From Bacteroidota bacterium (lineage in GTDB: Bacteria; Bacteroidota; Bacteroidia; NS11-12g; UBA955), in assembly GCA_027621365.1 (NCBI GenBank), contig JAQCBH010000005.1, positions 1-54,657 of the forward strand: a stretch of 54,657 bases of DNA. The letters are read 5' to 3'. The translations under genes and the position numbers were made by a program. Below, piece by piece: positions 34,772 through 42,916 of this stretch. The notes beneath the pieces were generated by a model. The model was not told the origin of the DNA, ran no database searches, and saw only the letters and a list, made by a program, of their open reading frames with translations. Every line of letters starts with the position of its first letter. The first letter of the stretch is position 1.

Positions 34772-36012
34772 CGGCGGCCTCCTTTCAAAGACCAGGTCAA
34801 CTGGGTACTCAAACCCGCTGACCACGCGTTGGCTTTTACAGCCGACCCGCTTTGATACAAGGGAGTCAAGGCTCCTTGCATATTTCCAGAGACTGACCAG
34901 GACAAACCTTCGCGGAGTTCTCTTTCCATACCAACTGACAATCGGCTAGAAGCGAACCACGATTTGTAGGAAACCTGAGACCAATCTTCCAAAGTCAAAT
35001 AATGGTAGTTCAAGGTTTTACCGCCCTGAACAGAAATACGGTTGGCCTGCAATTGAACATCAGCCATCCAACGCCAGGTTCCATTTGGAGCGAAGCGATA
35101 ACTCATTCCCAGAGGAATGCTGAGGAAGTTCAAAGTTGTTTGACCCGAATATTGCACTCGATCGCCCAAGCCCAAGTATCCGAAGATGGGGTAATTCCCA
35201 AAGGCGTCAGCGGTTGTGCCTACCGAGCTGCTAGCCGGCATGCTATCTTGAAAATCAAAGTCCTGACCACGGCGATTCTGAGCCCAAGCAAGGCCGCTGT
35301 GGGCACGCCAGTGCTCGGTCAAATCACGCTCCAAGGAAACAGATAAACGAGAGCTCTGCAGACTAAACTCGCCCTGATTGACCCGGTCGAAATAATTCTT
35401 GTGTATATAAGAGGAACGCTCTGAAACAGCCGTGTACAAAATCCCAGTCTGGTTTTGGTCGAACCCGACCTCGAGGTACCAAAGACCCTTTTCGGAGCCC
35501 TGAGTATCTCGAGGTTCGGATACCACCAAATGATTCTGTAAAAACGGTTCCCAGAGAAACACTCGTGTGGAAAGACCTCTGGACTGTGGCACAAAGGCAG
35601 GCACAGCCAAAGGTTCAACGAAACTCAACACTTCTTGATCCTGACTAGTAAGAAGTTGCTGAGTACGAACCGCTGTGAGTGGAGCACTCAACGCCTCAAC
35701 TTCAGACTCAGCGGGGACCTGAACTTCCAAAGTGGAAGAAGGCACCGACTGAACCTGGGCTGGAGTTTCGATGACAGGCGAATCGGAACCGGCCACAGTT
35801 GCGCCCGCAGGCGACTGTTGGCTCATGGTCCAAATTCCCAATCCTGAAACCAAAACAACAGCGGCTGCCGCCCACCAAATCAGTAGTTTACGGCGAGTCG
35901 AGCGATCCATTTTCGCTTCAATGGCGTCCCACAATTCGGGCGCAGGCTGCAACTCAGCTCCATCGAGCTGCTGCTTCAACCATTCATCGATATGCGAATT
36001 GTCGCGGTTCAT
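34768..36012 (-). CDS. Anti-sigma-like protein: cytoplasmic N-terminus, one membrane helix, C-terminal beta-barrel-like domain
   Basis: A 414-residue protein whose position right after an ECF sigma factor makes it its probable anti-sigma factor. Residues 1-41 are charged and helical (Trp-Leu-Lys-Gln-Gln-Leu, Pro-Glu-Leu-Trp-Asp-Ala-Ile-Glu). A single hydrophobic helix lies near 44-62 (Ile-Trp-Trp-Ala-Ala-Ala-Ala-Val-Val-Leu). A low-complexity Ala/Val/Pro/Glu linker runs to about 175. Residues about 180-414 have the alternating aromatic strands of an outer-membrane beta-barrel (Leu-Trp-Tyr-Leu-Glu-Val-Gly-Phe, Trp-Arg-Ala-His-Ser-Gly-Leu-Ala-Trp, and a last strand Leu-Thr-Trp-Ser-Leu). Thus it could span from cytosol to outer membrane. 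It does not match a known anti-sigma family that I can name. Confidence 0.7.
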   Translation of the reverse strand: MNRDNSHIDEWLKQQLDGAELQPAPELWDAIEAKMDRSTRRKLLIWWAAAAVVLVSGLGIWTMSQQSPAGATVAGSDSPVIETPAQVQSVPSSTLEVQVPAESEVEALSAPLTAVRTQQLLTSQDQEVLSFVEPLAVPAFVPQSRGLSTRVFLWEPFLQNHLVVSEPRDTQGSEKGLWYLEVGFDQNQTGILYTAVSERSSYIHKNYFDRVNQGEFSLQSSRLSVSLERDLTEHWRAHSGLAWAQNRRGQDFDFQDSMPASSSVGTTADAFGNYPIFGYLGLGDRVQYSGQTTLNFLSIPLGMSYRFAPNGTWRWMADVQLQANRISVQGGKTLNYHYLTLEDWSQVSYKSWFASSRLSVGMERELREGLSWSVSGNMQGALTPLYQSGSAVKANAWSAGLSTQLTWSLKGGRR

Positions 36013-36545
36013 TTCTTTCGTTTCTTTAGTTCTTCTCTCAGCATTCGCCTGGCTCGGCTCAACAATGTTTTGGCGTTTCCTTCACTGGTGTCCATCAATT
36101 CGGCAATTTCCCGGTGGGGCAGCTGATCAATGGCGTACAAGTTCAGAACCGTCGCATAGGCAGGTGGAAGCGCATGCAAGCATGCGAGAACGTCTGACAG
36201 AGCCAAGGGCGGAAAATCTTCGGCTTCAGACTCCTCCGCTAATTGATCGGATTCGGGAAGCTCTTGAAATTGGGGCCCTCGTTTGGATTGTCGGAATCGG
36301 CTCAACGCCAGGTTAATGAAAACCCGGGTCATCCATCCCTCCAATTGTTGAGGATTTTTCAGGGCAGAAATGCTGTCAAAGACCTTGATGAAACCGTCTT
36401 GTAGCAAATCTTGCGCATCATCCTTATTTCCGGAATAACGCAGGCAATGTCCATACATCTTCGGGGCAAAACGATCGTACAACGCTTTTTGAGATTGTCG
36501 ATCGCCTTTGATACACCCAGCTATGAGAACATCGTTGCTGATCAA
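36009..36545 (-). CDS. ECF-type RNA polymerase sigma factor
   Basis: A 178-residue sigma-70 family factor that would direct transcription of a small regulon. Region 2 (about 10-80) has Asp-Ala-Gln-Asp-Leu-Leu-Gln-Asp-Gly-Phe-Ile-Lys-Val-Phe and Gly-Trp-Met-Thr-Arg-Val-Phe-Ile-Asn. Region 4 (about 125-175) has Leu-Pro-x-x-Tyr-Ala-Thr-Val-Leu-Asn-Leu-Tyr and the helix-turn-helix Ile-Ala-Glu-Leu-Met-Asp-Thr-Ser-Glu-Gly-Asn-Ala-Lys-Thr. The linker between regions is acidic. The start codon appears to be TTG, because no ATG lies near. The stop overlaps the anti-sigma ATG (ATGA), tying their expression. It is divergent from the E1 dehydrogenase gene across a 111-bp gap. Confidence 0.9.
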   Translation of the reverse strand: MISNDVLIAGCIKGDRQSQKALYDRFAPKMYGHCLRYSGNKDDAQDLLQDGFIKVFDSISALKNPQQLEGWMTRVFINLALSRFRQSKRGPQFQELPESDQLAEESEAEDFPPLALSDVLACLHALPPAYATVLNLYAIDQLPHREIAELMDTSEGNAKTLLSRARRMLREELKKRKK

Positions 36546-36639
36546 GGGGTTTCGGATTAATGACGCAGAAAGTGGTAAAGGTTACAAAAAAAAATGCCGT
36601 TCTCGAAGAAAACATGCACAATGCCCATAATTCCAACAT

Positions 36640-36647
36640 TATTTTTG
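36640..36647 (+). promoter_or_regulatory. -7 element upstream of the E1 dehydrogenase gene
   Basis: TATTTTTG matches TAnnTTTG and ends 9 bases before the ATG at 36657. No TTTG occurs at the -33 position. The 111-bp gap 36546-36656 must also contain the sigma operon promoter, which I could not pinpoint. Confidence 0.4.
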
Positions 36648-36656
36648 GCTTGACTC

Positions 36657-38630
36657 ATGCAGTTCCATCGCAAAGATTTGGCCAACGAAGAGTTGTTGCA
36701 ACTATATCGTGCCCTGGTCAAACCCCGGGTGATTGAAGAGCGCATGCTGGTTCTGCTGCGTCAGGGAAAAATCGGCAAATGGTTCTCTGGCATCGGCCAA
36801 GAAGCCATATCTGTGGGCATCACCTGCGCACTCAAACCCCAAGAGTACATCCTGCCCTTGCACCGCAATCTCGGGGTCTTCACAGCAAGAGGCATTCCCT
36901 ATCAAAAGCTCTTTGCTCAATGGCAGGGCAAGCCTTCTGGTTTTACAAAAGGCCGGGACCGAAGCTTTCATTTCGGAACGCAAGACTACAACATCGTCGG
37001 CATGATCAGCCACTTGGGCGCCATGCTCGGTGTGGCAAATGGAACGGCCCTGGCTGCCAAATTGAAACGAAAGCCCGAAATCTCGGTGGCCTTTTCAGGC
37101 GATGGCGGAGCTTCAGAAGGCGATTTTCACGAAGCGCTAAACACAGCCGCCGTTTGGGATTTACCCGTACTATTTGTGGTCGAAAACAACGGCTACGGCT
37201 TGAGCACTCCCAGCCAAGAACAATTCAGGTGCGCCCAGTTCATTGACAAGGGCATAGGCTATGGCATGGAAGCCCATCAAGTCGATGGCAACAACCTGCT
37301 TGAAGTCTACCACAAGGCTTGCGAGCTGGCCGAGTCGATGCGCAAGAACCCTAGACCCGTTTTGCTGGAATGCCTCACCTTTCGAATGCGCGGCCACGAA
37401 GAAGCATCTGGGACCAAATACGTCCCCCCTCACTTATTTGAAGAGTGGGCACAGAAGGACCCCTTGCGCTGTTACCGCCAGTATTTGGTTGAAGAGCGAA
37501 TAGCGAAAGAAGAAGAACTTCAACAATGGGAGTCTGACATATTAGTGGAACTCAACCAGGCCATTGAAACGGTATTCTTGGAGCCTGAACCCGTAGCCGA
37601 GGTTGAGAAAGAACTCTCAGATGTTTATGCACCCGTTTCCACCCCTCCTACCCCAGCCTCAGACGAAACCCGCGAATTGCGCCTGGTCGATGCGGTTCAA
37701 GATGGCCTGAGAGAAGCCATGCGCAAGCACGACAATTTGGTACTCATGGGCCAAGACATTGCCGAATACGGCGGGGTATTCAAAATCACCGAAGGATTCT
37801 TGGAAGAATTTGGCCCTGAGCGAGTGCGCAATACACCCATTACCGAAAGCTCCATCGTAGGAGCTGGATATGGATTGGGCATTTCCGGATACAAAGCCAT
37901 GGTCGAAATGCAGTTCTCTGATTTTGTCAGTTGCGCCTTCAACCAAATTGCCAACAATTTGGCCAAAAGCCATTACCGCTGGGGTCAAGCTGCCGATGTA
38001 GTCGTTCGCATGCCAACAGGTGCTGGGGTACAAGCTGGCCCCTTCCACTCCCAGAGCACAGAATCATGGTTCTACCACATACCGGGTTTGAAGATCTACT
38101 ACCCCTCCAACCCTGCCGATGCCAAAGGATTATTGACCCGAGCCTTTGAAGACCCCAACCCCGTGTTGTTTTTTGAGCATAAGTACTTGTATAGAAGCTC
38201 GAGCGGCAGCGTTCCGGTTGGTTATTACAGCTTGGAAGAAGGTCGAGCGGCCCTGCGCGACTTTGGTACAGAAGCCTGCGTCATTACCTACGGCTGGGGC
38301 GTTCACCAAGCCCTCGAAACTGTTCAAAAAAACAAATGGGCGGTTCAAGTTCTGGACCTGCGAACCTTGCAACCTTGGGACAAAGAGTCCGTGCTCACTG
38401 CGGTGCGCAATTGTGGCAAAGTACTGCTGCTCGGCGAAGCGACCGAAACCGGTTCCTTGATGAGCGATATCGCGGCTTGGATTGGCGAAAACGCCTTTGA
38501 ACACTTGGATGCCCCCGTCATGAGGCTAGGCAGCTTGGACACACCCATTCCCCTAGCCAAAAACTTGGAAGATGCTTTTTTACCTTGGTCCCGATTGGAA
38601 TCCAAGTTGAAAGAACTGCTAGACTATTAG
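36657..38630 (+). CDS. 2-oxoacid dehydrogenase E1, alpha and beta subunits fused
   Basis: Thiamine diphosphate-dependent E1 of a branched-chain 2-oxoacid (or related) dehydrogenase complex, with alpha and beta chains in one 657-residue polypeptide. The alpha part (about 1-330) contains the ThDP-binding Gly-Asp-Gly-Gly-Ala-Ser-Glu-Gly-Asp-Phe-His-Glu-Ala-Leu-Asn (about 146-160) and Val-Glu-Asn-Asn-Gly-Tyr-Gly-Leu-Ser. The beta part starts near 345 with Arg-Leu-Val-Asp-Ala-Val and continues with Met-Gly-Gln-Asp-Ile-Ala-Glu-Tyr-Gly-Gly-Val-Phe, Pro-Ile-Thr-Glu-Ser and Val-Glu-Met-Gln-Phe-Ser-Asp-Phe. It makes acyl-CoA precursors, probably for branched fatty acids. E2 and E3 are not in the window. 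Its stop overlaps that of convergent ychF. Confidence 0.93.
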   Translation: MQFHRKDLANEELLQLYRALVKPRVIEERMLVLLRQGKIGKWFSGIGQEAISVGITCALKPQEYILPLHRNLGVFTARGIPYQKLFAQWQGKPSGFTKGRDRSFHFGTQDYNIVGMISHLGAMLGVANGTALAAKLKRKPEISVAFSGDGGASEGDFHEALNTAAVWDLPVLFVVENNGYGLSTPSQEQFRCAQFIDKGIGYGMEAHQVDGNNLLEVYHKACELAESMRKNPRPVLLECLTFRMRGHEEASGTKYVPPHLFEEWAQKDPLRCYRQYLVEERIAKEEELQQWESDILVELNQAIETVFLEPEPVAEVEKELSDVYAPVSTPPTPASDETRELRLVDAVQDGLREAMRKHDNLVLMGQDIAEYGGVFKITEGFLEEFGPERVRNTPITESSIVGAGYGLGISGYKAMVEMQFSDFVSCAFNQIANNLAKSHYRWGQAADVVVRMPTGAGVQAGPFHSQSTESWFYHIPGLKIYYPSNPADAKGLLTRAFEDPNPVLFFEHKYLYRSSSGSVPVGYYSLEEGRAALRDFGTEACVITYGWGVHQALETVQKNKWAVQVLDLRTLQPWDKESVLTAVRNCGKVLLLGEATETGSLMSDIAAWIGENAFEHLDAPVMRLGSLDTPIPLAKNLEDAFLPWSRLESKLKELLDY

Positions 38631-39727
38631 AGGTTGAAACGGAAGTGCATGCAATCGCCATCGGCGACGGTGTACTCTTTTCCTTCTACCCGCAATTTGC
38701 CGGTATCACGGCAGGCTGCTTCGCTGCCCAATTCAATGAAATCATTATAGGCGATCACTTCCGCGCGAATGAATCCTTTTTCAAAATCGGTGTGAATCAC
38801 ACCTGCCGCTTGAGGGGCTTTGGTGCCTTTTGTGATGGTCCAAGCACGGACTTCTTTGACACCCACGGTGAAGTAGGTGATGTAATTCAATAGATCGTAA
38901 GCCCCGTGAATCAGTTTTTCTACTCCGCTCTGCTCCAAGCCCATTTCGCTCAAGAACATCTGACGGTCTTCAAACGATTCGAGTTCGGCAATCTCGGCTT
39001 CGATCGCTGCCGAAATCATCAACAATCCTGCTTGTTCATCTTTGATGAGTTCACGAACACGATCGACGTGGGCATTTCCACTATTGACGCTTTCAGGGTC
39101 CACGTTGCAGACGTACAAAACAGGCTTATCGGTCAACAGTTGAAGATCGTGGATCAAGCGGCGCTTTTCTTTGTCCATCTCCAACGAACGAGCGTTTTTT
39201 CCTTGCAAAAGGTGTCCGCGAAATGCCTCGCATACTTCCAGCATGCGAGCGGCATCTTTATCGCCACCGGTGCGGGCGACTTTGGCAATGCGTGAAATTT
39301 TGTTTTCAAGCGTCTCCAAATCTTTCAACTGCAATTCGGCATCGATGATTTCCTTGTCGCGAACGGGATCGACCGAACCGTCTACGTGAATGATGTTGTC
39401 GTCATCGAAGCAGCGCAAAACATGCAAAATGGCATGAGTAGAGCGAATGTTGCCCAAGAACTGGTTTCCCAAACCGTCGCCCTTGCTCGCACCTTTCACC
39501 AATCCGGCGATGTCGACGATTTCGATAGTGGTAGGCACCAAGTTTTGAGGATTGACCAAATCGGCCAATTTGTTCATGCGCACATCGGGAACGGTAATAG
39601 TCCCTACATTGGGCTCAATGGTGCAAAATGGGAAATTGGCACTTTGGGCTTTGGCCGATGATACTGCGTTGAACAGGGTTGATTTTCCCACGTTGGGCAA
39701 GCCCACAATACCGCACTGCAATGACAT
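38627..39727 (-). CDS. ychF: Redox-regulated ATPase YchF (Obg-like)
   Basis: Universally conserved TRAFAC P-loop ATPase that associates with ribosomes and is linked to stress and redox responses. The 366-residue chain has the G1 loop Gly-Leu-Pro-Asn-Val-Gly-Lys-Ser-Thr (8-16). Ala-Gln-Ser-Ala-Asn-Phe-Pro-Phe-Cys-Thr follows near 30-39, then Asp-Ile-Ala-Gly-Leu-Val, Asn-Val-Asp in the place of Asn-Lys-x-Asp (typical of the ATP-preferring YchF), and the C-terminal TGS-like domain with His-Thr-Asp-Phe-Glu-Lys-Gly-Phe-Ile and Val-Ala-Asp-Gly-Asp. It starts 11 bases after glmM and is likely cotranscribed with it. Confidence 0.96.
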   Translation of the reverse strand: MSLQCGIVGLPNVGKSTLFNAVSSAKAQSANFPFCTIEPNVGTITVPDVRMNKLADLVNPQNLVPTTIEIVDIAGLVKGASKGDGLGNQFLGNIRSTHAILHVLRCFDDDNIIHVDGSVDPVRDKEIIDAELQLKDLETLENKISRIAKVARTGGDKDAARMLEVCEAFRGHLLQGKNARSLEMDKEKRRLIHDLQLLTDKPVLYVCNVDPESVNSGNAHVDRVRELIKDEQAGLLMISAAIEAEIAELESFEDRQMFLSEMGLEQSGVEKLIHGAYDLLNYITYFTVGVKEVRAWTITKGTKAPQAAGVIHTDFEKGFIRAEVIAYNDFIELGSEAACRDTGKLRVEGKEYTVADGDCMHFRFNL

Positions 39728-39738
39728 GTGTTTCTAAC

Positions 39739-41121
39739 TTAAAGGTTTAATAAATCCCCAATGTCATGGAGAATTTTACGGGTCAAATTATCGGCCAGGG
39801 TCTGGCTTCCACTTTCCGCGTAAATGCGAATGATGGGCTCCGTATTGCTCTTACGCAAATGAACCCAATCTCCGTCAAAATCGATTTTCACTCCATCAAC
39901 CGTATTGATGGGATGCTTTTTGTATTTCTCTTGCAGCTTTTGCAACAAGGCATCTACGTCTGTACCGGCTTGCAGTTCTGCTTTGTTTTTGGACATGACA
40001 TACTGCGGATACTGCGCTCTCAAGGCCGAAGTCTTCATGCCTGACTGAGCCAAGTGCGTCAAGAACAAGGCAATTCCGACCAGGGCGTCGCGACCGTAAT
40101 GCAACTCAGGGTAAATGATACCACCATTGCCCTCGCCACCAATCACCGCGCCCGTTTCTTTCATGGCGACAACCACATTGACTTCTCCAACGGCACTGGC
40201 TGTGTACACCTGTCCGGCTTTTTCCGTCAATTCGCGCAAAGCACGTGTACTAGACAAATTGCTGACGGTCGGTCCAGGAGTATGTTTCAACACATAGTCA
40301 GAACAAGCCACCAGGGTGTACTCCTCTCCGAACATCTCCCCATCGTCTTGAATCAACGCCAAGCGATCTACATCGGGATCGACCACGATACCCAAATGAC
40401 ATTTCTGGGATTTGACCAACGAAGAAATCTCGCCCAAATGTTCGGCCAGAGGCTCAGGATTGTGGGCAAAGTGACCCGTTGGCTCGCAGTTCAATTCGAC
40501 GATTTCGTCAACGCCCAAGGCTTTGAGCAATGCAGGAACGGCAACACCTCCCACACTGTTGACCGCGTCAACGGCAATTTTGAATTTCTTTTCGGCAATG
40601 GCCTCTTTGTTCACCAAAGGCAGGGCCAATATTTTCTCGATGTGGGTGGGCAAGTAATCCAAACAACGACGAGTACCCAATTGATCGACCGCGGCAAACT
40701 GAAGATCAGGAGATTCAGCCAGGGCCAAAACGGCTTCCCCGTCTTCCCCACTGATGAATTCCCCTTTTTCGTTGAGCAGCTTTAGAGCATTCCACTGTTT
40801 GGGATTGTGACTCGCGGTGACAATGATGCCTCCCGCCGCCTTCTCATCGGCCACGGCCATTTCGACCGTTGGTGTCGTAGACAATCCCAAATCCACCACA
40901 TTCAATCCCAAGCCCACCAAAGTTTGGGCGATCAATTCATAAACCATGGGGCCGCTGATACGCGCATCGCGACCCAATACAACTTCCTTCCCCTTACCGC
41001 GTTGCAAAATCCAAGTACCAAACGCCGAAGCGAATTTGACAACATCAATGGGAGTAAGGTTTTCATCGGTGTTTCCACCAATGGTGCCGCGAATGCCTGA
41101 AATGGACTTGATTAACGTCAT
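39739..41121 (-). CDS. glmM: Phosphoglucosamine mutase
   Basis: Alpha-D-phosphohexomutase that interconverts glucosamine-6-phosphate and glucosamine-1-phosphate, feeding UDP-GlcNAc for peptidoglycan and lipid A. At 460 residues it has the four family landmarks in order: the phosphoserine loop Thr-Ala-Ser-His-Asn-Pro-Lys (about 103-109), the metal loop Asp-Pro-Asp-Val-Asp-Arg (about 246-251), the sugar-binding Gly-Gly-Glu-Gly-Asn-Gly-Gly (about 330-336) and the phosphate-binding Ser-Asn-Thr-Glu-Pro-Ile-Ile-Arg (about 428-435). The N-terminal Ser-Gly-Ile-Arg-Gly-Thr is also typical. Phosphomannomutase activity cannot be excluded from sequence alone. ATG 41121 lies 11 bases from a consensus promoter; an upstream start at 41145 would overlap it. 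Confidence 0.9.
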   Translation of the reverse strand: MTLIKSISGIRGTIGGNTDENLTPIDVVKFASAFGTWILQRGKGKEVVLGRDARISGPMVYELIAQTLVGLGLNVVDLGLSTTPTVEMAVADEKAAGGIIVTASHNPKQWNALKLLNEKGEFISGEDGEAVLALAESPDLQFAAVDQLGTRRCLDYLPTHIEKILALPLVNKEAIAEKKFKIAVDAVNSVGGVAVPALLKALGVDEIVELNCEPTGHFAHNPEPLAEHLGEISSLVKSQKCHLGIVVDPDVDRLALIQDDGEMFGEEYTLVACSDYVLKHTPGPTVSNLSSTRALRELTEKAGQVYTASAVGEVNVVVAMKETGAVIGGEGNGGIIYPELHYGRDALVGIALFLTHLAQSGMKTSALRAQYPQYVMSKNKAELQAGTDVDALLQKLQEKYKKHPINTVDGVKIDFDGDWVHLRKSNTEPIIRIYAESGSQTLADNLTRKILHDIGDLLNL

Positions 41122-41132
41122 AAAATGGGTGG

Positions 41133-41161
41133 CAAAAGTAAGCAATGACGGGCAGACCCAA
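41133..41161 (-). promoter_or_regulatory. Promoter of glmM-ychF
   Basis: TTG (41159-41161 on the minus strand) and TACTTTTG (41133-41140) are 18 bases apart, matching the Bacteroidota consensus. It lies 11 bases before the glmM ATG. Confidence 0.65.
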
Positions 41162-41213
41162 TTTAGTTTTCAAGTGAAAATACCGCATTATTTCACAGTT
41201 GGATGCCCCCTGT

Positions 41214-41221
41214 TACCTTTG
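41214..41221 (+). promoter_or_regulatory. -7 element of the FTCD gene, probably leaderless
   Basis: TACCTTTG is followed by 4 bases and then the ATG at 41226. The predicted transcription start coincides with the start codon. No TTG at -33 was found; TTT occurs 21 bases upstream. Confidence 0.55.
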
Positions 41222-41225
41222 CCAT

Positions 41226-42914
41226 ATGCAAAAACTCATCGAGTGTGTTCCCAATTTCTCAGAAGGCCGCAAGCCCGAGATTATCAAAGCCATTACCCAA
41301 GCCATTGAAACGGTTGAAACCGTAAAGCTCCTGGATGTAGACCCTGGAAAGGCGACCAATCGCACCGTGGTAACCTTTGTAGGCGATCCCGATTCAGTGG
41401 TAGAAGCAGCCTTCAGAGGAATTGCCAAAGCAGCTGAGTTGATCGACATGAGTCAACACAGTGGAGAACATGCTCGAATGGGAGCAACCGACGTTTGTCC
41501 CTTTATCCCCGTGAGCGGCATCAGCATGGAAGAAACGGCTGATTACGCCCAAAAACTCGCCCGACGCGTTGGGGAAGAATTGAACATTCCCACCTACCTC
41601 TACGAAGCGGCGCAACCCAATAAAAAACGCAGCAATCTTTCTGTGATACGCAGCGGCGAATACGAAGGCTATTTCGATAAAATCAAACTGCCCGAATGGC
41701 AACCTGATTTTGGTCCCTCTGAGTTCCCAGCCGGATCTGGCGCTACGGTCATCGGTGCCCGCGACTTTTTGATTGCCTACAACGTCAACTTGAATACCCG
41801 TTCGACCCGCATCGCTAACCGCATTGCCTTTGACGTACGCGAAGCCGGTCGCATTTTGCGCGAGGGCAATCCCATTAGTGGCAAACCCGTTTTGGACGAG
41901 CAAGGCGAACCTGTTCGCGTACCAGGGAAATTGAAGCACGTAAAAGCCGTCGGATGGTACATCGAAGAATACAACATGGCTCAGATTTCGATGAATTTGA
42001 CCAATTACTTGGAAACTCCCCTGCACGTGGCTTTTGATGAGACTTGCAAGAGCGCGGAGGAGCGCGGAGCCAGAGTCACAGGTTCGGAATTGGTCGGGCT
42101 TGTTCCCTTGAAGCCCATGTTGGATGCCGGTCGCTACTTCCTTCAAAAGCAAGGAATCAGCACCGGAGTCAGCGAGGCTGAATTGGTGCATACGGCCATT
42201 CGCAGCTTAGGACTCGATGAATTAGCCCCCTTTGACCCCAATAAAAAGATCATCGAATACCTGTTGCGCGACCCCAAGCAAGAAAAACTGGCTTCGTTAA
42301 GCGTTAAGGACTTCGCCAACGAAACTGCCAGCGAAAGCCTCGCTCCTGGCGGAGGAAGCGTTTCCGCATTAGTAGGTGCCATGGGTGCCGCTTTAGGTGC
42401 TATGGTCGCCAACGGAAGCGCCAACAAACGCGGCTGGGAAGAGCGAATCGAAGAATTCAGCCCCTGGGCTGAAAAAGGCCAACAAATCAAAGATGATTTG
42501 TTGTTTTTGATTGACGAGGACACCCGTGCATTCGATGGAATCATGAATGCCTATGGTCTGCCCAAAGACAACGAAGAACAGAAGACCGCGCGCAGCGCGG
42601 CCATAGAGGCGGCCAATCAGTATGCCACCGAAGTCCCCTTCAGAACCATGAAAGCCGCCTATGCCTGTGTAGAGGTTTTGGCCGCCATGAAAGAAAAGGG
42701 CAATCCGAATGCAGCGAGCGATGTGGCCGTAGGTGCTCTCTGCGTCAAAACAGCTGTTCGCGGCGCTTGGTTGAATGTACTCATCAACGCTCCTGGCTTG
42801 AAAGACAAAGCCTTCGCCGAACGAATCGTGAGTGAAGCCGAAGCCCTCTTGAAGAAGAACCATGAAGCCTGCGATGCCATTGTATTGGGCATCGAAGCCG
42901 ATTTGCGCAAATAA
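41226..42914 (+). CDS. Bifunctional glutamate formimidoyltransferase/formimidoyltetrahydrofolate cyclodeaminase
   Basis: Bifunctional enzyme joining histidine degradation to folate. The N-terminal domain (about 1-320) transfers formimino from formiminoglutamate to tetrahydrofolate; the C-terminal domain (about 350-560) releases ammonia to yield methenyl-THF. The first residues Leu-Ile-Glu-Cys-Val-Pro-Asn-Phe-Ser-Glu-Gly and the later His-Ala-Arg-Met-Gly-Ala-Thr-Asp-Val-Cys-Pro mark the transferase, with the catalytic His80-region pair. Ala-Pro-Gly-Gly-Gly-Ser-Val-Ser-Ala begins the cyclodeaminase. The two-domain fusion matches the vertebrate FTCD layout, common in Bacteroidota. ATG 41226 is supported by the promoter; an upstream ATG at 41199 is open but unlikely. 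FolD in the same window can use its product. Confidence 0.93.
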   Translation: MQKLIECVPNFSEGRKPEIIKAITQAIETVETVKLLDVDPGKATNRTVVTFVGDPDSVVEAAFRGIAKAAELIDMSQHSGEHARMGATDVCPFIPVSGISMEETADYAQKLARRVGEELNIPTYLYEAAQPNKKRSNLSVIRSGEYEGYFDKIKLPEWQPDFGPSEFPAGSGATVIGARDFLIAYNVNLNTRSTRIANRIAFDVREAGRILREGNPISGKPVLDEQGEPVRVPGKLKHVKAVGWYIEEYNMAQISMNLTNYLETPLHVAFDETCKSAEERGARVTGSELVGLVPLKPMLDAGRYFLQKQGISTGVSEAELVHTAIRSLGLDELAPFDPNKKIIEYLLRDPKQEKLASLSVKDFANETASESLAPGGGSVSALVGAMGAALGAMVANGSANKRGWEERIEEFSPWAEKGQQIKDDLLFLIDEDTRAFDGIMNAYGLPKDNEEQKTARSAAIEAANQYATEVPFRTMKAAYACVEVLAAMKEKGNPNAASDVAVGALCVKTAVRGAWLNVLINAPGLKDKAFAERIVSEAEALLKKNHEACDAIVLGIEADLRK

Positions 42915-42916
42915 GC

